This document shows, piece by piece, positions 35,384-44,013 of a DNA stretch of 64,000 nucleotides; positions within the stretch are counted from its first letter, which is position 1; every line of letters begins with the position of its first letter. The notes under the pieces were generated by a model, which was not told where the DNA came from, did not search any database, and saw only the letters and a program-made list of their open reading frames with translations. The stretch is from NCBI GenBank assembly GCA_964593455.1, contig CAZQHK010000014.1:43039-107038 (forward strand), given 5' to 3'. A program made the position numbers and the translations under genes. Origin of the DNA: CAZQHK01 sp964593455. Its GTDB lineage: Bacteria > Muiribacteriota > CAYSPT01.

Positions 35384-35714
35384 GGAATTTATCGGGTACA
35401 TTTTTATCGTCTGCGGTTTACTCTTCGATTTCTTCGGATGCCTTGGTCTCATCAGACTCCCGGACGTGTACAACCGTCTCCAGGCTGCGACCAAATGCAC
35501 GACTCTGGGGACCTGCGGTATTCTTTTTGGGGTCTTTATCATTTCACTCGGGGAAACGGAAGTGGCGGTAAAAGCACTTCTTTGTATCGTCTTCATACTG
35601 CTGACATCACCGGTCGGCGCCCACGCTATCGCTCGGGCGGCTTATCTTACCGGTATCCCGTTGTGGAAGGGATCAGTTGTCAACAGGTACGGTGAGGAGA
35701 AGGGGAACAAATGA
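35376..35714 (+). CDS. mrpG: Na+/H+ antiporter subunit MrpG (MbhC-like)
   Basis: 112 residues, three helices, with GCLGLIRLPDVYNRLQAATK and TLGTCGILFGVFI, then SPVGAHAIARAAY, all characteristic of MrpG. Its stop overlaps the next ATG (ATGA), so the Mrp block is translationally coupled to the following ferredoxin subunit. Confidence 0.92.
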   Translation: MSREFIGYIFIVCGLLFDFFGCLGLIRLPDVYNRLQAATKCTTLGTCGILFGVFIISLGETEVAVKALLCIVFILLTSPVGAHAIARAAYLTGIPLWKGSVVNRYGEEKGNK

Positions 35715-36307
35715 AGAAACCGAAATGGCGAGAACTCTGTGAGGCGATCCGCGCTCTTTTCCTGGGACCGTACACTTCTTCCGAGGTAGCACTGGAAGAA
35801 GAGTTCCGGGGAGTTCCTGTATGGAGCGACGAGCAGTGTGTCGGTTGCGGAGCCTGCGCCGAGGTCTGTCCTTCCGACGCGATCACCATTGAAGATGAGG
35901 TAACCTCACCTGGGCACGCGGTCCGTAAGATTATCTATAACGCCGGCGCCTGCCAGTTTTGCGGTCAGTGTGAACGGTATTGTATAACTGATAAAGGTGT
36001 CGAGTGTTCCACCGAGTACCGGACAGCGGTATTTAGAATGGAAGACGCGGTGAAAACGCATGACCGTGAACTGGTGCTTTGTGAGTGCTGCGGAGCTGTG
36101 GTCGGCTGCAAAAAACATCTCGAATGGGTAGCCGGGAAAGTCGGTCATAAAGCGTTTGCCGTACCCACACTCTCTCTGGCAGTGAAAAAAAGAGCTCCTC
36201 TCGAACCGGTAAATGAAAAGAAAGGTATCGTTAATCGATCTTTTCTCATCCGTTACCTGTGTCAAGACTGCCGGGCTCGGGCCGTTATTTCCGGCGGGTG
36301 GGAATAG
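35711..36307 (+). CDS. NuoI/HycF/MbhN-like ferredoxin subunit with extra C-terminal cysteines
   Basis: 198 residues. Two ferredoxin motifs, CVGCGACAEVCP (about 43-54) and CQFCGQCERYC (about 82-92), carry electrons along the hydrogenase arm. The second half adds a Cys-rich segment not found in short MbhN proteins: LCECCGAVVGCKKH near 120 and YLCQDCRAR near 185. These could bind zinc or another cluster. The gene lies at the far end of the Mrp block instead of beside the other hydrophilic subunits. Confidence 0.88.
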   Translation: MKKPKWRELCEAIRALFLGPYTSSEVALEEEFRGVPVWSDEQCVGCGACAEVCPSDAITIEDEVTSPGHAVRKIIYNAGACQFCGQCERYCITDKGVECSTEYRTAVFRMEDAVKTHDRELVLCECCGAVVGCKKHLEWVAGKVGHKAFAVPTLSLAVKKRAPLEPVNEKKGIVNRSFLIRYLCQDCRARAVISGGWE

Positions 36308-36332
36308 GAATAAAGCGGTAAGGAGAAGCATC

Positions 36333-37844
36333 ATGCCAACGTGGTGGAAAGTGCTCGACGCGCCTACCAAGTGTATCTTTTTGAGTATATCGATTCCGTT
36401 GTTTGGATCTTTGATAATCTGGGTCTCGGCTTTGTTTTCGCGGATTGCCCGTAAAACGGTTACCTTCCTGGTATTACTTGCCCCTCTTTTCCTGGTGGGC
36501 AAGCTGCTGCCGATGGCTTTACGTGGAGAAGGATCTTACAATCCACGGGTCATACCGTTTCCGTATGAAGACGACCTCTCGAGTATGCTCTCATCAAATA
36601 TTTCAAACCTATTCAGTTTCCACCTGGCTTCTGATACGGTATCCATTGTTCTGGCAGTTACCTTTACTGTGGTGGCGCTTCTAACTGCCCTGTATTCTTT
36701 TTCTTTCCTGGCAGGAAAAAAGAACCTGACTGAGTTTTATGCCCTGATGGCATTGGCGCTAGGAAGCGTGCTGGGGGTTGTGTTCTCGGCCAATCTTCTC
36801 TGGATCTACGTATTCTGGGAAATCGCGACCATATGTACCTGGCGGCTGGTTGGGTTTTGGCGGGGAGAGGACCAGGTACGGGCGGCCAACAAAGCTTTCA
36901 CCATAACATTTACGGGAGCTTCCTTCATGCTGTTCGGGTTTCTTTTGTTGTACGCCACCTATGGGACACTGAATCTTATCGATCTTACGGAAGCTATTGA
37001 AATTGTTGCTGCGAAGGGAATAAATACCGGGATAGTTAATAACCTGGCCCTGTTTCTCGTTTTCCTGGGGATTATCTCAAAATCGGCCACGGTGCCGTTG
37101 CATACCTGGGTCCCGTCGGCCTACCGGTCGGCGCCGGCTCCCGCTGCGGCATTGCTGGCAGGAGTTGTTGAGAAGATCGGTATCTATGTGTTTCTCAGGT
37201 TGTTCGTTCTTACCATAGGTATCACGCCGGTCTGGGCGATGGTGGTCCCCGTTATTGCCATGCTGAGCGCTTTCATTGCCGCCTCGGCAGCTTTGGCCTC
37301 AGCCGATTTGAAAACCTTGCTGGCTTACTCGACTATCAGTCAACTGGGGTATGTGTTCCTGGGTTTATCTATCAGCCTGGAATTAGGAGTAGCGGGTGCC
37401 GTCATCTACATCGTGGCTCACTCGCTGGCGAAGTCCGGTCTCTTCCTGGCGGCCGGTGTTATCGAACACCAGACGGGAGAAACCGAGATCGATAAACTGG
37501 GCGGTTTGATCAAGAACTTCCCCGTAACCGGTATGTCGTTTCTCCTGTGTGGTCTCTCCCTCGCCGGTTTGCCGCCGCTGATCGGCTTCTACGGTAAACT
37601 CTATATAATCATGGGAGCTATCGGTGCTGGTCTTTACTGGATTGCCGGTATAGCCATTGTCATAGCGGTCATGACACTCATGTATGTTATCAAGGCGTTT
37701 ACCGGGACATTTTTGGGTGACACTACACACTATTCGCGGGCTTATGAAGGATCTCCGATTATGGTGTCGGTGGTTTGCCTGCTGGCTCTGCTGTCAGTGC
37801 TCTCTTCGGGGCTGGTATTTGCTCCGTCACTGATAACGTTGTAA
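36333..37844 (+). CDS. Additional NuoM/NuoN-like antiporter subunit
   Basis: 503 residues with about 13-14 helices. Features are FWEIATICTWRLVGFW with key Glu, LGIISKSATVPLHTWVPSAYRSAP, ADLKTLLAYSTISQLGYVFLG, and LAGLPPLIGFYGK. It is a third antiporter-type channel besides the MrpA-N-like and MrpD proteins. AAGGAG precedes ATG 36333; the longer frame from 36213 lies inside the ferredoxin gene. Last gene of the operon; 32 bases later the convergent tldE ends. Confidence 0.9.
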   Translation: MPTWWKVLDAPTKCIFLSISIPLFGSLIIWVSALFSRIARKTVTFLVLLAPLFLVGKLLPMALRGEGSYNPRVIPFPYEDDLSSMLSSNISNLFSFHLASDTVSIVLAVTFTVVALLTALYSFSFLAGKKNLTEFYALMALALGSVLGVVFSANLLWIYVFWEIATICTWRLVGFWRGEDQVRAANKAFTITFTGASFMLFGFLLLYATYGTLNLIDLTEAIEIVAAKGINTGIVNNLALFLVFLGIISKSATVPLHTWVPSAYRSAPAPAAALLAGVVEKIGIYVFLRLFVLTIGITPVWAMVVPVIAMLSAFIAASAALASADLKTLLAYSTISQLGYVFLGLSISLELGVAGAVIYIVAHSLAKSGLFLAAGVIEHQTGETEIDKLGGLIKNFPVTGMSFLLCGLSLAGLPPLIGFYGKLYIIMGAIGAGLYWIAGIAIVIAVMTLMYVIKAFTGTFLGDTTHYSRAYEGSPIMVSVVCLLALLSVLSSGLVFAPSLITL

Positions 37845-37876
37845 TCTATACCCGCATTATCTCACAAGCACTTCTG

Positions 37877-39238
37877 TTACGCTGTTAAAACATTGACATC
37901 TTTGAACAGGGCATGTGGCGCGATGGTGTTCTGGTGCATGTTGGCGAAATCCGTCTCTCGCGAGAGGGCCACCAACTGATCTTTAAACAGATCGTAAATG
38001 TTGCCGGTAATCTGGACGCCTTTCACCCGCCCGGCGGGTTTTCCTCCTTTGATCAGCATACCGAAGAATACCGAGCCGGTAAATGCTCCGTTTATGATGT
38101 TTCCCTGCCATACGTCAGGAAGTGTGTAAATCAAAAGCCCTTCATCAATATTGGAGATGAGATCTCCGTAATGAACATCCCCGCCGCGAATGATCAAATT
38201 GGTAGCCCTGACATGCGGAACCACGGCGTAATCTTTCCAGCCGAAGATTGACTTATTCCTCAGCCCATTTCCGGTGGAAGGAAGCTCCTTCAGGTCGGAT
38301 GCAGATTTAAGGTCTGTCAGGTAGTTTTTCAACACCCCGTTTTCCACGAGCACTGTTTTTTTGCAGGGTGTTCCCTCGTCATCGGCGGGGGCCGTGTCGA
38401 TTGCGTCCGGGTAAAAAGGATCGTCGGTGATCGTCAGCTTATCGGAAAAAATCTTCTCTCCCCGCCGGCCGACCAGGGGGGATATGCCACGGGCCACGTT
38501 CGTGCCGGTGATTCCTGTGGTGAAACAGCAGAGCACGTCTGCCAACGCGCAGGGATCGAATACCACCGGCATTTTCTTGCTCTCAATACTGGCCACGGTA
38601 CGGGCGGCGGAGAACTCCTCTATCAGGTTTTGCGCCATGGCCTCAGGATCGAATCCGGGGCGCGTCCTGGTATAACCGCGAGCCCAGTGAAACGTGCTGT
38701 GGTCCTCCGTGATGGAAGCCGAAGTGCCAAAGGAGTGCACGGTCTTGGCAAAATCGATGTCTACTCCGCGGCTGTTTACGATACGTATCCGGTGTTTCTC
38801 GCGGGCCACACTAGCGGAACCGTTCACTTTCGGATCATATTTCTCTATCAGTTGTGAAGCTTTCCGTATGATAGCCATAGCTTCATCCACGGTTTGCTCG
38901 GTGACTTCAAGTTCCGCCGGCTCTGTATCCAGTCCCGGTGCATCGGGATAGTCCTTCTCCGGCGGTTCGGCGAAAGAGAAGGTGCAAGCTTTGCCGACTT
39001 CCGCCACTTCAACCGCCGCTTTGACGATCTCACGGTAATCCGATGGGAGCGTGGAGACGGCAAACCCGAGTTTTCCGTTTTTCTGCACCCTGACGGCCAG
39101 TCCGGCGTCACGGTTGGTAGAGCTCATCTTGGGTTTTCCCTGTTCCATGGATACCGACAAATCCTGGGTTTCATGGAGGAATATCTCGCACTCATCGGTT
39201 TCGCTTTTCAGTAGTGTGAGAAGTTTATCGATATTCAT
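37877..39238 (-). CDS. tldE: TldE/PmbA-type metalloprotease partner subunit
   Basis: 453 residues of the TldD/PmbA family without the HExxxH zinc motif, as expected for TldE, the inactive partner in the TldD2-TldE2 protease that trims unfolded peptides and modified peptides. Recognised by VVFDPCALADVL, FTTGITGTNVARGISPLVGRRGE and VKGVQITGNIYDLF. It starts three bases after the tldD stop, so the pair is coupled. Confidence 0.93.
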   Translation of the reverse strand: MNIDKLLTLLKSETDECEIFLHETQDLSVSMEQGKPKMSSTNRDAGLAVRVQKNGKLGFAVSTLPSDYREIVKAAVEVAEVGKACTFSFAEPPEKDYPDAPGLDTEPAELEVTEQTVDEAMAIIRKASQLIEKYDPKVNGSASVAREKHRIRIVNSRGVDIDFAKTVHSFGTSASITEDHSTFHWARGYTRTRPGFDPEAMAQNLIEEFSAARTVASIESKKMPVVFDPCALADVLCCFTTGITGTNVARGISPLVGRRGEKIFSDKLTITDDPFYPDAIDTAPADDEGTPCKKTVLVENGVLKNYLTDLKSASDLKELPSTGNGLRNKSIFGWKDYAVVPHVRATNLIIRGGDVHYGDLISNIDEGLLIYTLPDVWQGNIINGAFTGSVFFGMLIKGGKPAGRVKGVQITGNIYDLFKDQLVALSRETDFANMHQNTIAPHALFKDVNVLTA

Positions 39239-39241
39239 GGT

Positions 39242-40612
39242 TTATTGTCCACCTCCCACCAGCACGCTTCGTATCCTGATGTGAGGAGAAGACAGACCGA
39301 CTCCCAGGGGGAATTGTCCTCCCTTGCCGCAGCCGCCTCCGCCTCCGAGATGCACAAAATCGTTTCCCACGGCATCTATTTCCTTGAGGGTTTTGAAAAG
39401 GTTTCCCATTATCTTGATGCCTTTCAGGAGTTTTCCGAGTTTCCCGTTTTTAATCACGTACCCGTGTGCGGCGGCAAAGGTAAAATGTTCTCCTCCTATA
39501 CCGCCGAGGGCATCAACCGCGTAGATGCCGTTCTTCGTGTTGGCTATCATCTCATCGGGGTCTGTTTCTCCCTGCTCGATACAGGTGTCCCGCATACGGC
39601 ATATGGGAGGAACCCTGAAATTGATGGCTCGGGCGTTACCGGTGGGTCGTTCGTTCATGATGGCGGCTGTCTCCCGGGTATGGAGCCGACCTACCAGAAC
39701 GCCGTTCTCAATCAGATACGTTTTTTCGGTCGGAAGCCCTTCATCGTCGTAAGGGACGTGTCCCCGGGTCCCGACGGACAACCCGGTATCGTATACGTTT
39801 AAAATAGGAGATCCGAACACCTCTCCGATTTTCATAATCTTCATGAGTTCCGGATCTTTATAGGTGTGATCGGCTTCGGAGGTGTGTCCGAAGGCTTCGT
39901 GAATGAATACCCCGCTGAGCTTGGGGTCACATATGACGGTAGTGATCCCCCCTTTGGCGGTTGGCGCATCGAGCAGTTCACCGGCCAGTCGGCAGGATTT
40001 ATCTATCTCATCTTCCAGCCCGAGAACCACTGAGTAATCGTTGGAGCTCCCTCTGGAAACATGTGAGCTTTCCGTATGGCCGTTTTTCGTGGCCATGGCG
40101 ACGATGGCCACACCCACATCGAGTTTATGCTGGTCTATGCGGGTTCCTTCACTATTCATATAGCACAGGTCGATAACAGAATCAAAGTAGCTTACCCGTG
40201 AGTTCCAGGTGGGTCCGGTTCCGGACAGGATACGTTCATTATAGCTCCAGAGGAGGTCCATTTTCCGGCTCAACGGAACCTGGAACGGGTCGTTGAGTAT
40301 TTCGACATTGAAAGTAGCGATAACCGGCTCAACCGGCGCGAGTTTACCGTCCCCGCCACCCACGGCCCTGGCCATCAGGAAGGCGTCTTCAGCAGCTCGT
40401 TTCAAGTTCAGGGGATTGGTGAAACTGGAAAATCCCCAGGCGCCGTTATTAAGTACCCTGACACAGCCTCCTGAATCGAGTTTTTCTTTGATGCTGTCAA
40501 CTTCTTTGGTCGCCAGCGACAGGTTGGTTGATTTTTCCGTGTGAAGTCTGATTTCCAGGTAATCACATTTTTGCCGGTATGATTCCACCGTGTCCTGGGC
40601 GGCGCTTTTCAA
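39242..40612 (-). CDS. tldD: Zinc metalloprotease TldD
   Basis: 456 residues with the catalytic motif FIHEAFGHTSEAD (His238, Glu239, His242) and the C-terminal glycine-rich GGGGGCGKGGQ segment that supplies the third zinc ligand. Substrates are unfolded or ribosomally made peptides. The only in-frame start candidate near the family N-terminus is TTG 40612; the GAGG upstream is rather far (about 14 bases), and no ATG or GTG is in frame before carbamate kinase, so the start is uncertain. Confidence 0.92.
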   Translation of the reverse strand: MKSAAQDTVESYRQKCDYLEIRLHTEKSTNLSLATKEVDSIKEKLDSGGCVRVLNNGAWGFSSFTNPLNLKRAAEDAFLMARAVGGGDGKLAPVEPVIATFNVEILNDPFQVPLSRKMDLLWSYNERILSGTGPTWNSRVSYFDSVIDLCYMNSEGTRIDQHKLDVGVAIVAMATKNGHTESSHVSRGSSNDYSVVLGLEDEIDKSCRLAGELLDAPTAKGGITTVICDPKLSGVFIHEAFGHTSEADHTYKDPELMKIMKIGEVFGSPILNVYDTGLSVGTRGHVPYDDEGLPTEKTYLIENGVLVGRLHTRETAAIMNERPTGNARAINFRVPPICRMRDTCIEQGETDPDEMIANTKNGIYAVDALGGIGGEHFTFAAAHGYVIKNGKLGKLLKGIKIMGNLFKTLKEIDAVGNDFVHLGGGGGCGKGGQFPLGVGLSSPHIRIRSVLVGGGQ

Positions 40613-40665
40613 ATCGTTTGCGAATTCCTCTTGAGTTTTGATAATATCACCGCTTTCTTCCTGTT

Positions 40666-41607
40666 TTACGGTACGATGAGTGTCCCGGTCCGGCCCATAA
40701 TAGCGTCTTCGAGTTTTTCCGGACAGGTGACAATGGCTTTCTCTCCGCCGCCTTCGATAAACTCGATGACAGCTTTGATTTTGGGCAGCATACTGCCCGG
40801 CGCGAAATGTCCTTCTTCGATATACTGTTTGGCTTCAGCCACGGTCATGCGGTCGATGGCTTTTTCATCGGGTGTCCCGAAATTGAGAGCCACCTTTTCG
40901 ACCGCGGTCGAGATAATAAGCACATCTGCGTTTAAATTCCGAGCCAGCAGGCTGGTGGCGAAGTCTTTATCGATAACTGCATCCACACCCTTGAGAGAAC
41001 CGTCGTCCTGTCTGATAACGGGTATACCTCCGCCACCCACAGCCACCACGATGATTTCGTTAGCTATCAGGGCTTTAATGGCGGCGAGTTCTATGATCTG
41101 TTTCGGGATAGGTGAAGCCACCACCCGGCGCCAGCCGCGGCCGGCATCCTCAACCATGTCCCAACCTTCGTTCTGCTTAAGCATCATGGCCTCTTCATAC
41201 GAAAGGAAGGAACCAATTGGTTTGGTGGGCTCTGTGAACGCCGAGTCTTCTTTATCGACCAGAACCTGGGTAACAACCGTTGCCACGTTTTTATGCATGT
41301 CATGTTTGTGAAACTCATTGCCCAGCGCCATCTGAAAATTGTACCCGATGGCTCCCTGTGTGTCGGCTCCGCAGGAATCCAGCGGCACCTCATGCACCTG
41401 GCTGCGGGCAATTTCCGACCGGCGCAGGACAAAGCCTACCTGGGGACCGTTACCGTGAGTGATCACTACCTCGTACCCGGCCTTGATCATCTTGACGATG
41501 TGCTGAGATGTTTCCAGTACCGCGGCGTACTGGTCCTCCACAGTCTGATGTGCCTTGTCCTGGATAAGAGAATTCCCTCCAACAGCTACCACGGCAACTT
41601 TGCCCAT
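40666..41607 (-). CDS. arcC: Carbamate kinase
   Basis: ArcC makes ATP and carbamate from carbamoyl phosphate and ADP, the energy-yielding end of arginine or agmatine/purine breakdown. The 313 residues start M-G-K-V-A-V-V-A-V-G-G-N and show HGNGPQVGF, PLDSCGADTQGAIGY and VAVGGGGIPV, all family hallmarks. ATG 41607 follows AAAGGTGGT; an upstream start at 41637 precedes that site. No arginine deiminase or carbamoyltransferase gene is nearby, and the neighbours downstream are tldD and tldE. Confidence 0.96.
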   Translation of the reverse strand: MGKVAVVAVGGNSLIQDKAHQTVEDQYAAVLETSQHIVKMIKAGYEVVITHGNGPQVGFVLRRSEIARSQVHEVPLDSCGADTQGAIGYNFQMALGNEFHKHDMHKNVATVVTQVLVDKEDSAFTEPTKPIGSFLSYEEAMMLKQNEGWDMVEDAGRGWRRVVASPIPKQIIELAAIKALIANEIIVVAVGGGGIPVIRQDDGSLKGVDAVIDKDFATSLLARNLNADVLIISTAVEKVALNFGTPDEKAIDRMTVAEAKQYIEEGHFAPGSMLPKIKAVIEFIEGGGEKAIVTCPEKLEDAIMGRTGTLIVP

Positions 41608-41721
41608 TGTGTTACCACCTTTCCTGAAGGCGCCCAATTAGCGCTTGGGCCTAGAATTGAAATAAGCTCGTAAGGCTCTCATTATAGCTATTGAAAGGGG
41701 AAGGTGTCAACTGCCAGACGG

Positions 41722-41813
41722 TGCTGGTTCATTACTCCAAACGTGAGTGCAAACATTAAAATGTAGCGTAAGTCGGGTGGTCCCGCCCTCAAGCAAGAAG
41801 TGCAGAAAGTGAG
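41722..41813 (+). repeat. Dispersed repeat copy (Y and X modules)
   Basis: Contains CCAAACGTGAGTGCAAACATT, broken here as CCAAACGTG plus AGTGCAAACATT, then TCGGGTGGTCCCGCCC, CTCAAGCAAGAAGTG and GAAAGTGAG. It is in the same orientation as the copy at 42613-42713; together they flank the membrane-protein gene 41848-42495 as direct repeats. Confidence 0.75.
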
Positions 41814-41847
41814 GTTAGAAATTTATTAGATTGAGACTTTGAATAAC

Positions 41848-42495
41848 CTATTCCGGTTTGAACCACGTTACCAGGCGATTGATGTTTTCGTTGACGTTGG
41901 TTGAATAGACGGTGCAGATGGAGAAGGTTATGGACCAGTGGTTCTCCCAGGATTTGAAACTGAGAAAGTAAAGACTTGTCACCATTATCGAGCCCAGGAT
42001 TACTTCCCAAAGTTTTGCCTGGCGGTCGGCGGCCGAGTCGGCGGTAATAACCTCGGCGCGAAGCAGACCGAGCATGAATAATGAACTCAGGGCGTTAAAA
42101 ACCGGGAGGGCCAGATACATGAATTGGCGGGTATGTTCCATGAGGTGAAAATAAGCGGCAAAGGCCGCGCCGCAGTTCATGCACAGTGCCGAATAGAGCA
42201 TGAAATACTTGCTGACATCGCCGATCCGGCTTTTGGCGAACGCATGGTAGATTGAAAGGAATCCGCCACCCACCGACAAAATTAACACAAATGCCACCCG
42301 AATATCCGATTTAATCGTGTTGACGATCGTTTGATTGAAAACAGGATCGGTAGCAAAAAGAAGTAACGCGGTCAGGCTGATGAGAAACAGTCCTACCTCG
42401 GTATAGGTCGGCAGTAAGCCACTGTTACGTATCAGCTGGAGCAGTTTTGCTTCAATCGCTATGAGACCTATGGGTTCTTTTTTCTTGGCACTCAT
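41848..42495 (-). CDS. Integral membrane protein, unknown
   Basis: 215 residues: a short basic N-terminus (S-A-K-K-K-E-P), then about five to six hydrophobic helices (GLFLISLTALLLFA, VAFVLILSVGGGFLSIYHAF, YFMLYSALCMNCGAAFAAYF, LALPVFNALSSLFMLGLL, VILGSIMVTSLYFLSF) and a polar tail. No family recognised. ATG 42495 is preferred to 42519 because GGAAAG lies just upstream. It stands alone between two direct copies of the dispersed repeat. Confidence 0.65.
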   Translation of the reverse strand: MSAKKKEPIGLIAIEAKLLQLIRNSGLLPTYTEVGLFLISLTALLLFATDPVFNQTIVNTIKSDIRVAFVLILSVGGGFLSIYHAFAKSRIGDVSKYFMLYSALCMNCGAAFAAYFHLMEHTRQFMYLALPVFNALSSLFMLGLLRAEVITADSAADRQAKLWEVILGSIMVTSLYFLSFKSWENHWSITFSICTVYSTNVNENINRLVTWFKPE

Positions 42496-42612
42496 TTTTC
42501 TCGCTTTCCGGCACATCATAACATACGTGTTTCAGAGTTTAACAAACTCGATCTCACTCTCTTCGTGGTTATGGAGGAAAGGCAGGAGGTTGAGATTTTT
42601 ACCCGGGCGGCG

Positions 42613-42713
42613 GCTGGTCCATTCCTCCAAACCTGAGTGCAAACATTGCGCCGTAGCGTGGACCGGGTGGTCCCACCCTCAAGCAGGAAGCGTGGAAAGT
42701 GAGATAGGAGATT
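42613..42713 (+). repeat. Dispersed repeat copy (Y and X modules)
   Basis: Carries CCAAACCTG plus AGTGCAAACATT, GCCGTAGCGTGGACC, GGGTGGTCCCACCC, CTCAAGCAGGAAGCGTGG and AAAGTGAG. It is followed within six bases by a MITE-like element, so two unrelated repeat families abut here. Confidence 0.75.
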
Positions 42714-42718
42714 TAGCC

Positions 42719-42859
42719 CGAATAATTCACGAATCATCGTAGCGAGGTGAAGGAAATGGCCGCAGATACAAGGCGCGCAAAGGAAAAGGACCTTTTTCAA
42801 ACGCAACGCAGTAGCTGTGGATATTTCCGAGCTGATGCAGATTATTTGTGAATAATTCG
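42719..42859 (+). mobile_element. MITE-like element, copy 2 (141 bp)
   Basis: Terminal inverted repeats CGAATAATTCACGAATCAT (42719-42737) and its complement at 42841-42859 agree at 16 of 19 positions. The interior (GTAGCGAGGTGAAGGAAATG, GCCGCAGATACAAGGCG, GGAAAAGGACC) matches the reverse complement of the element at 49878-50068. There is no coding capacity. The rest of 42496-42922 holds nothing further recognised. Confidence 0.7.
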
Positions 42860-42922
42860 TGTAGACTCGGCGTCTTAATAGGTGAGAACAGTAAAACGTG
42901 AGCGAAAGGTTGTGAGATATCC

Positions 42923-43825
42923 GTGTCGAAAACGACCAGGGTAGCGGTGGTTGGTGCTATGTTAATGGGGCTAGTAATGGTGACGTTGAGTGTTCCGGTA
43001 GAAGCGGTGCCGCGGCAGATGGAATTTTTTAATGACCCTGACTTGAACGAAGTTGAAGAACTCAAGTACGACATCCATATCCTCAACCTGCTCAATGTTC
43101 TCTACTTGACACCGGATCAGATTGACGGTTTGCTCGAAGTACATGATCGCCGGAAGGATCTATTCTATGAGGTGAAAGAGCATCTCATCGGAAACAGCGA
43201 ACAGGCAAAAAGTGCGTTTAAGGCGCTTCGGCATGCGTTGCTGTCAGGCCGTTCTCCAGAGGAACGGGTAACTCGTCTCGCTCAACAGTCCAATCGTGGG
43301 ATGAAAGAGTTCGGATTTGAATCTCTTGATAAGTACAAGGATTTGGCTAGGGAAGCTGAAGATCTATTGAACGAAAGTCAGAAAGTTATCGTCGAACATT
43401 ATGTGTCATGTCTCATCCCTCCGCAGAATGCAATAAATCCTCTACGGATTGGACAGTCAGGCGGTGATAAGGGGGGAAGGAAAATGCTGGAGAGAGTTCG
43501 ACAAATGAGCGATGATACGTACCGGCAGAGAAAAGGTGGAATTGTCGATCGAGTGTATGGCCGCATGGAAAAAATGGCCAAGGGCCGTCCAAATAGTTCG
43601 CTTGACGGTGTCAGGCAAAAAATAGGTGAAATGTTGGATGATGTCAGGTCAATGTCAGATACCGATTTCAAGCTGTATGACGGAAAATCGGGCAAGGAAT
43701 TATTGGTTGAAAATCAAAAACCAAAGAAGAACAAAAAAATGGTTATCAGGCCAAAAATCATGAAGTTTATCCTTCATCCCCGCGCAGAAATCCTTCTGCG
43801 TCAGCTGCAGTCTATGCAAAAGTAG
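42923..43825 (+). CDS. Exported protein of unknown function
   Basis: 300 residues. The N-terminal signal peptide has a basic start, a Val/Met/Leu core and a likely cleavage site at V-P-V-E-A. The mature part is highly charged and mostly helical, with a segment 45-75 (LNVLYLTPDQIDGLLEVHDR) reminiscent of periplasmic Spy/CpxP-type or Zn-resistance helices, though I cannot assign it. The C-terminal third is Lys/Arg-rich. GTG start after GAAAGG. Stands alone between the MITE-like element and the fab operon. Confidence 0.65.
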   Translation: MSKTTRVAVVGAMLMGLVMVTLSVPVEAVPRQMEFFNDPDLNEVEELKYDIHILNLLNVLYLTPDQIDGLLEVHDRRKDLFYEVKEHLIGNSEQAKSAFKALRHALLSGRSPEERVTRLAQQSNRGMKEFGFESLDKYKDLAREAEDLLNESQKVIVEHYVSCLIPPQNAINPLRIGQSGGDKGGRKMLERVRQMSDDTYRQRKGGIVDRVYGRMEKMAKGRPNSSLDGVRQKIGEMLDDVRSMSDTDFKLYDGKSGKELLVENQKPKKNKKMVIRPKIMKFILHPRAEILLRQLQSMQK

Positions 43826-43950
43826 TAATAAACGCAAGGCTAAAACAAAATTAAATCATATGGTTAATCGAAGTTTTTTCTCCAGGTAATATTTAATCAA
43901 TTGCTCCTTACCATGGGCTATGCTGATACGATATTCGCCTGGGTGAAAAC

Positions 43951-43980
43951 TTGACTAATGTCCTCCCAAATTGTTATACT
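43951..43980 (+). promoter_or_regulatory. Promoter of the fab operon
   Basis: TTGACT (43951-43956), an 18-base spacer and TATACT (43975-43980). The start point is expected near 43988, about 26 bases before fabD. I saw no FapR- or FadR-like operator. Confidence 0.7.
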
Positions 43981-44013
43981 TTGCCACTATGTAAATAGTA
44001 GGAGATGGTAACA

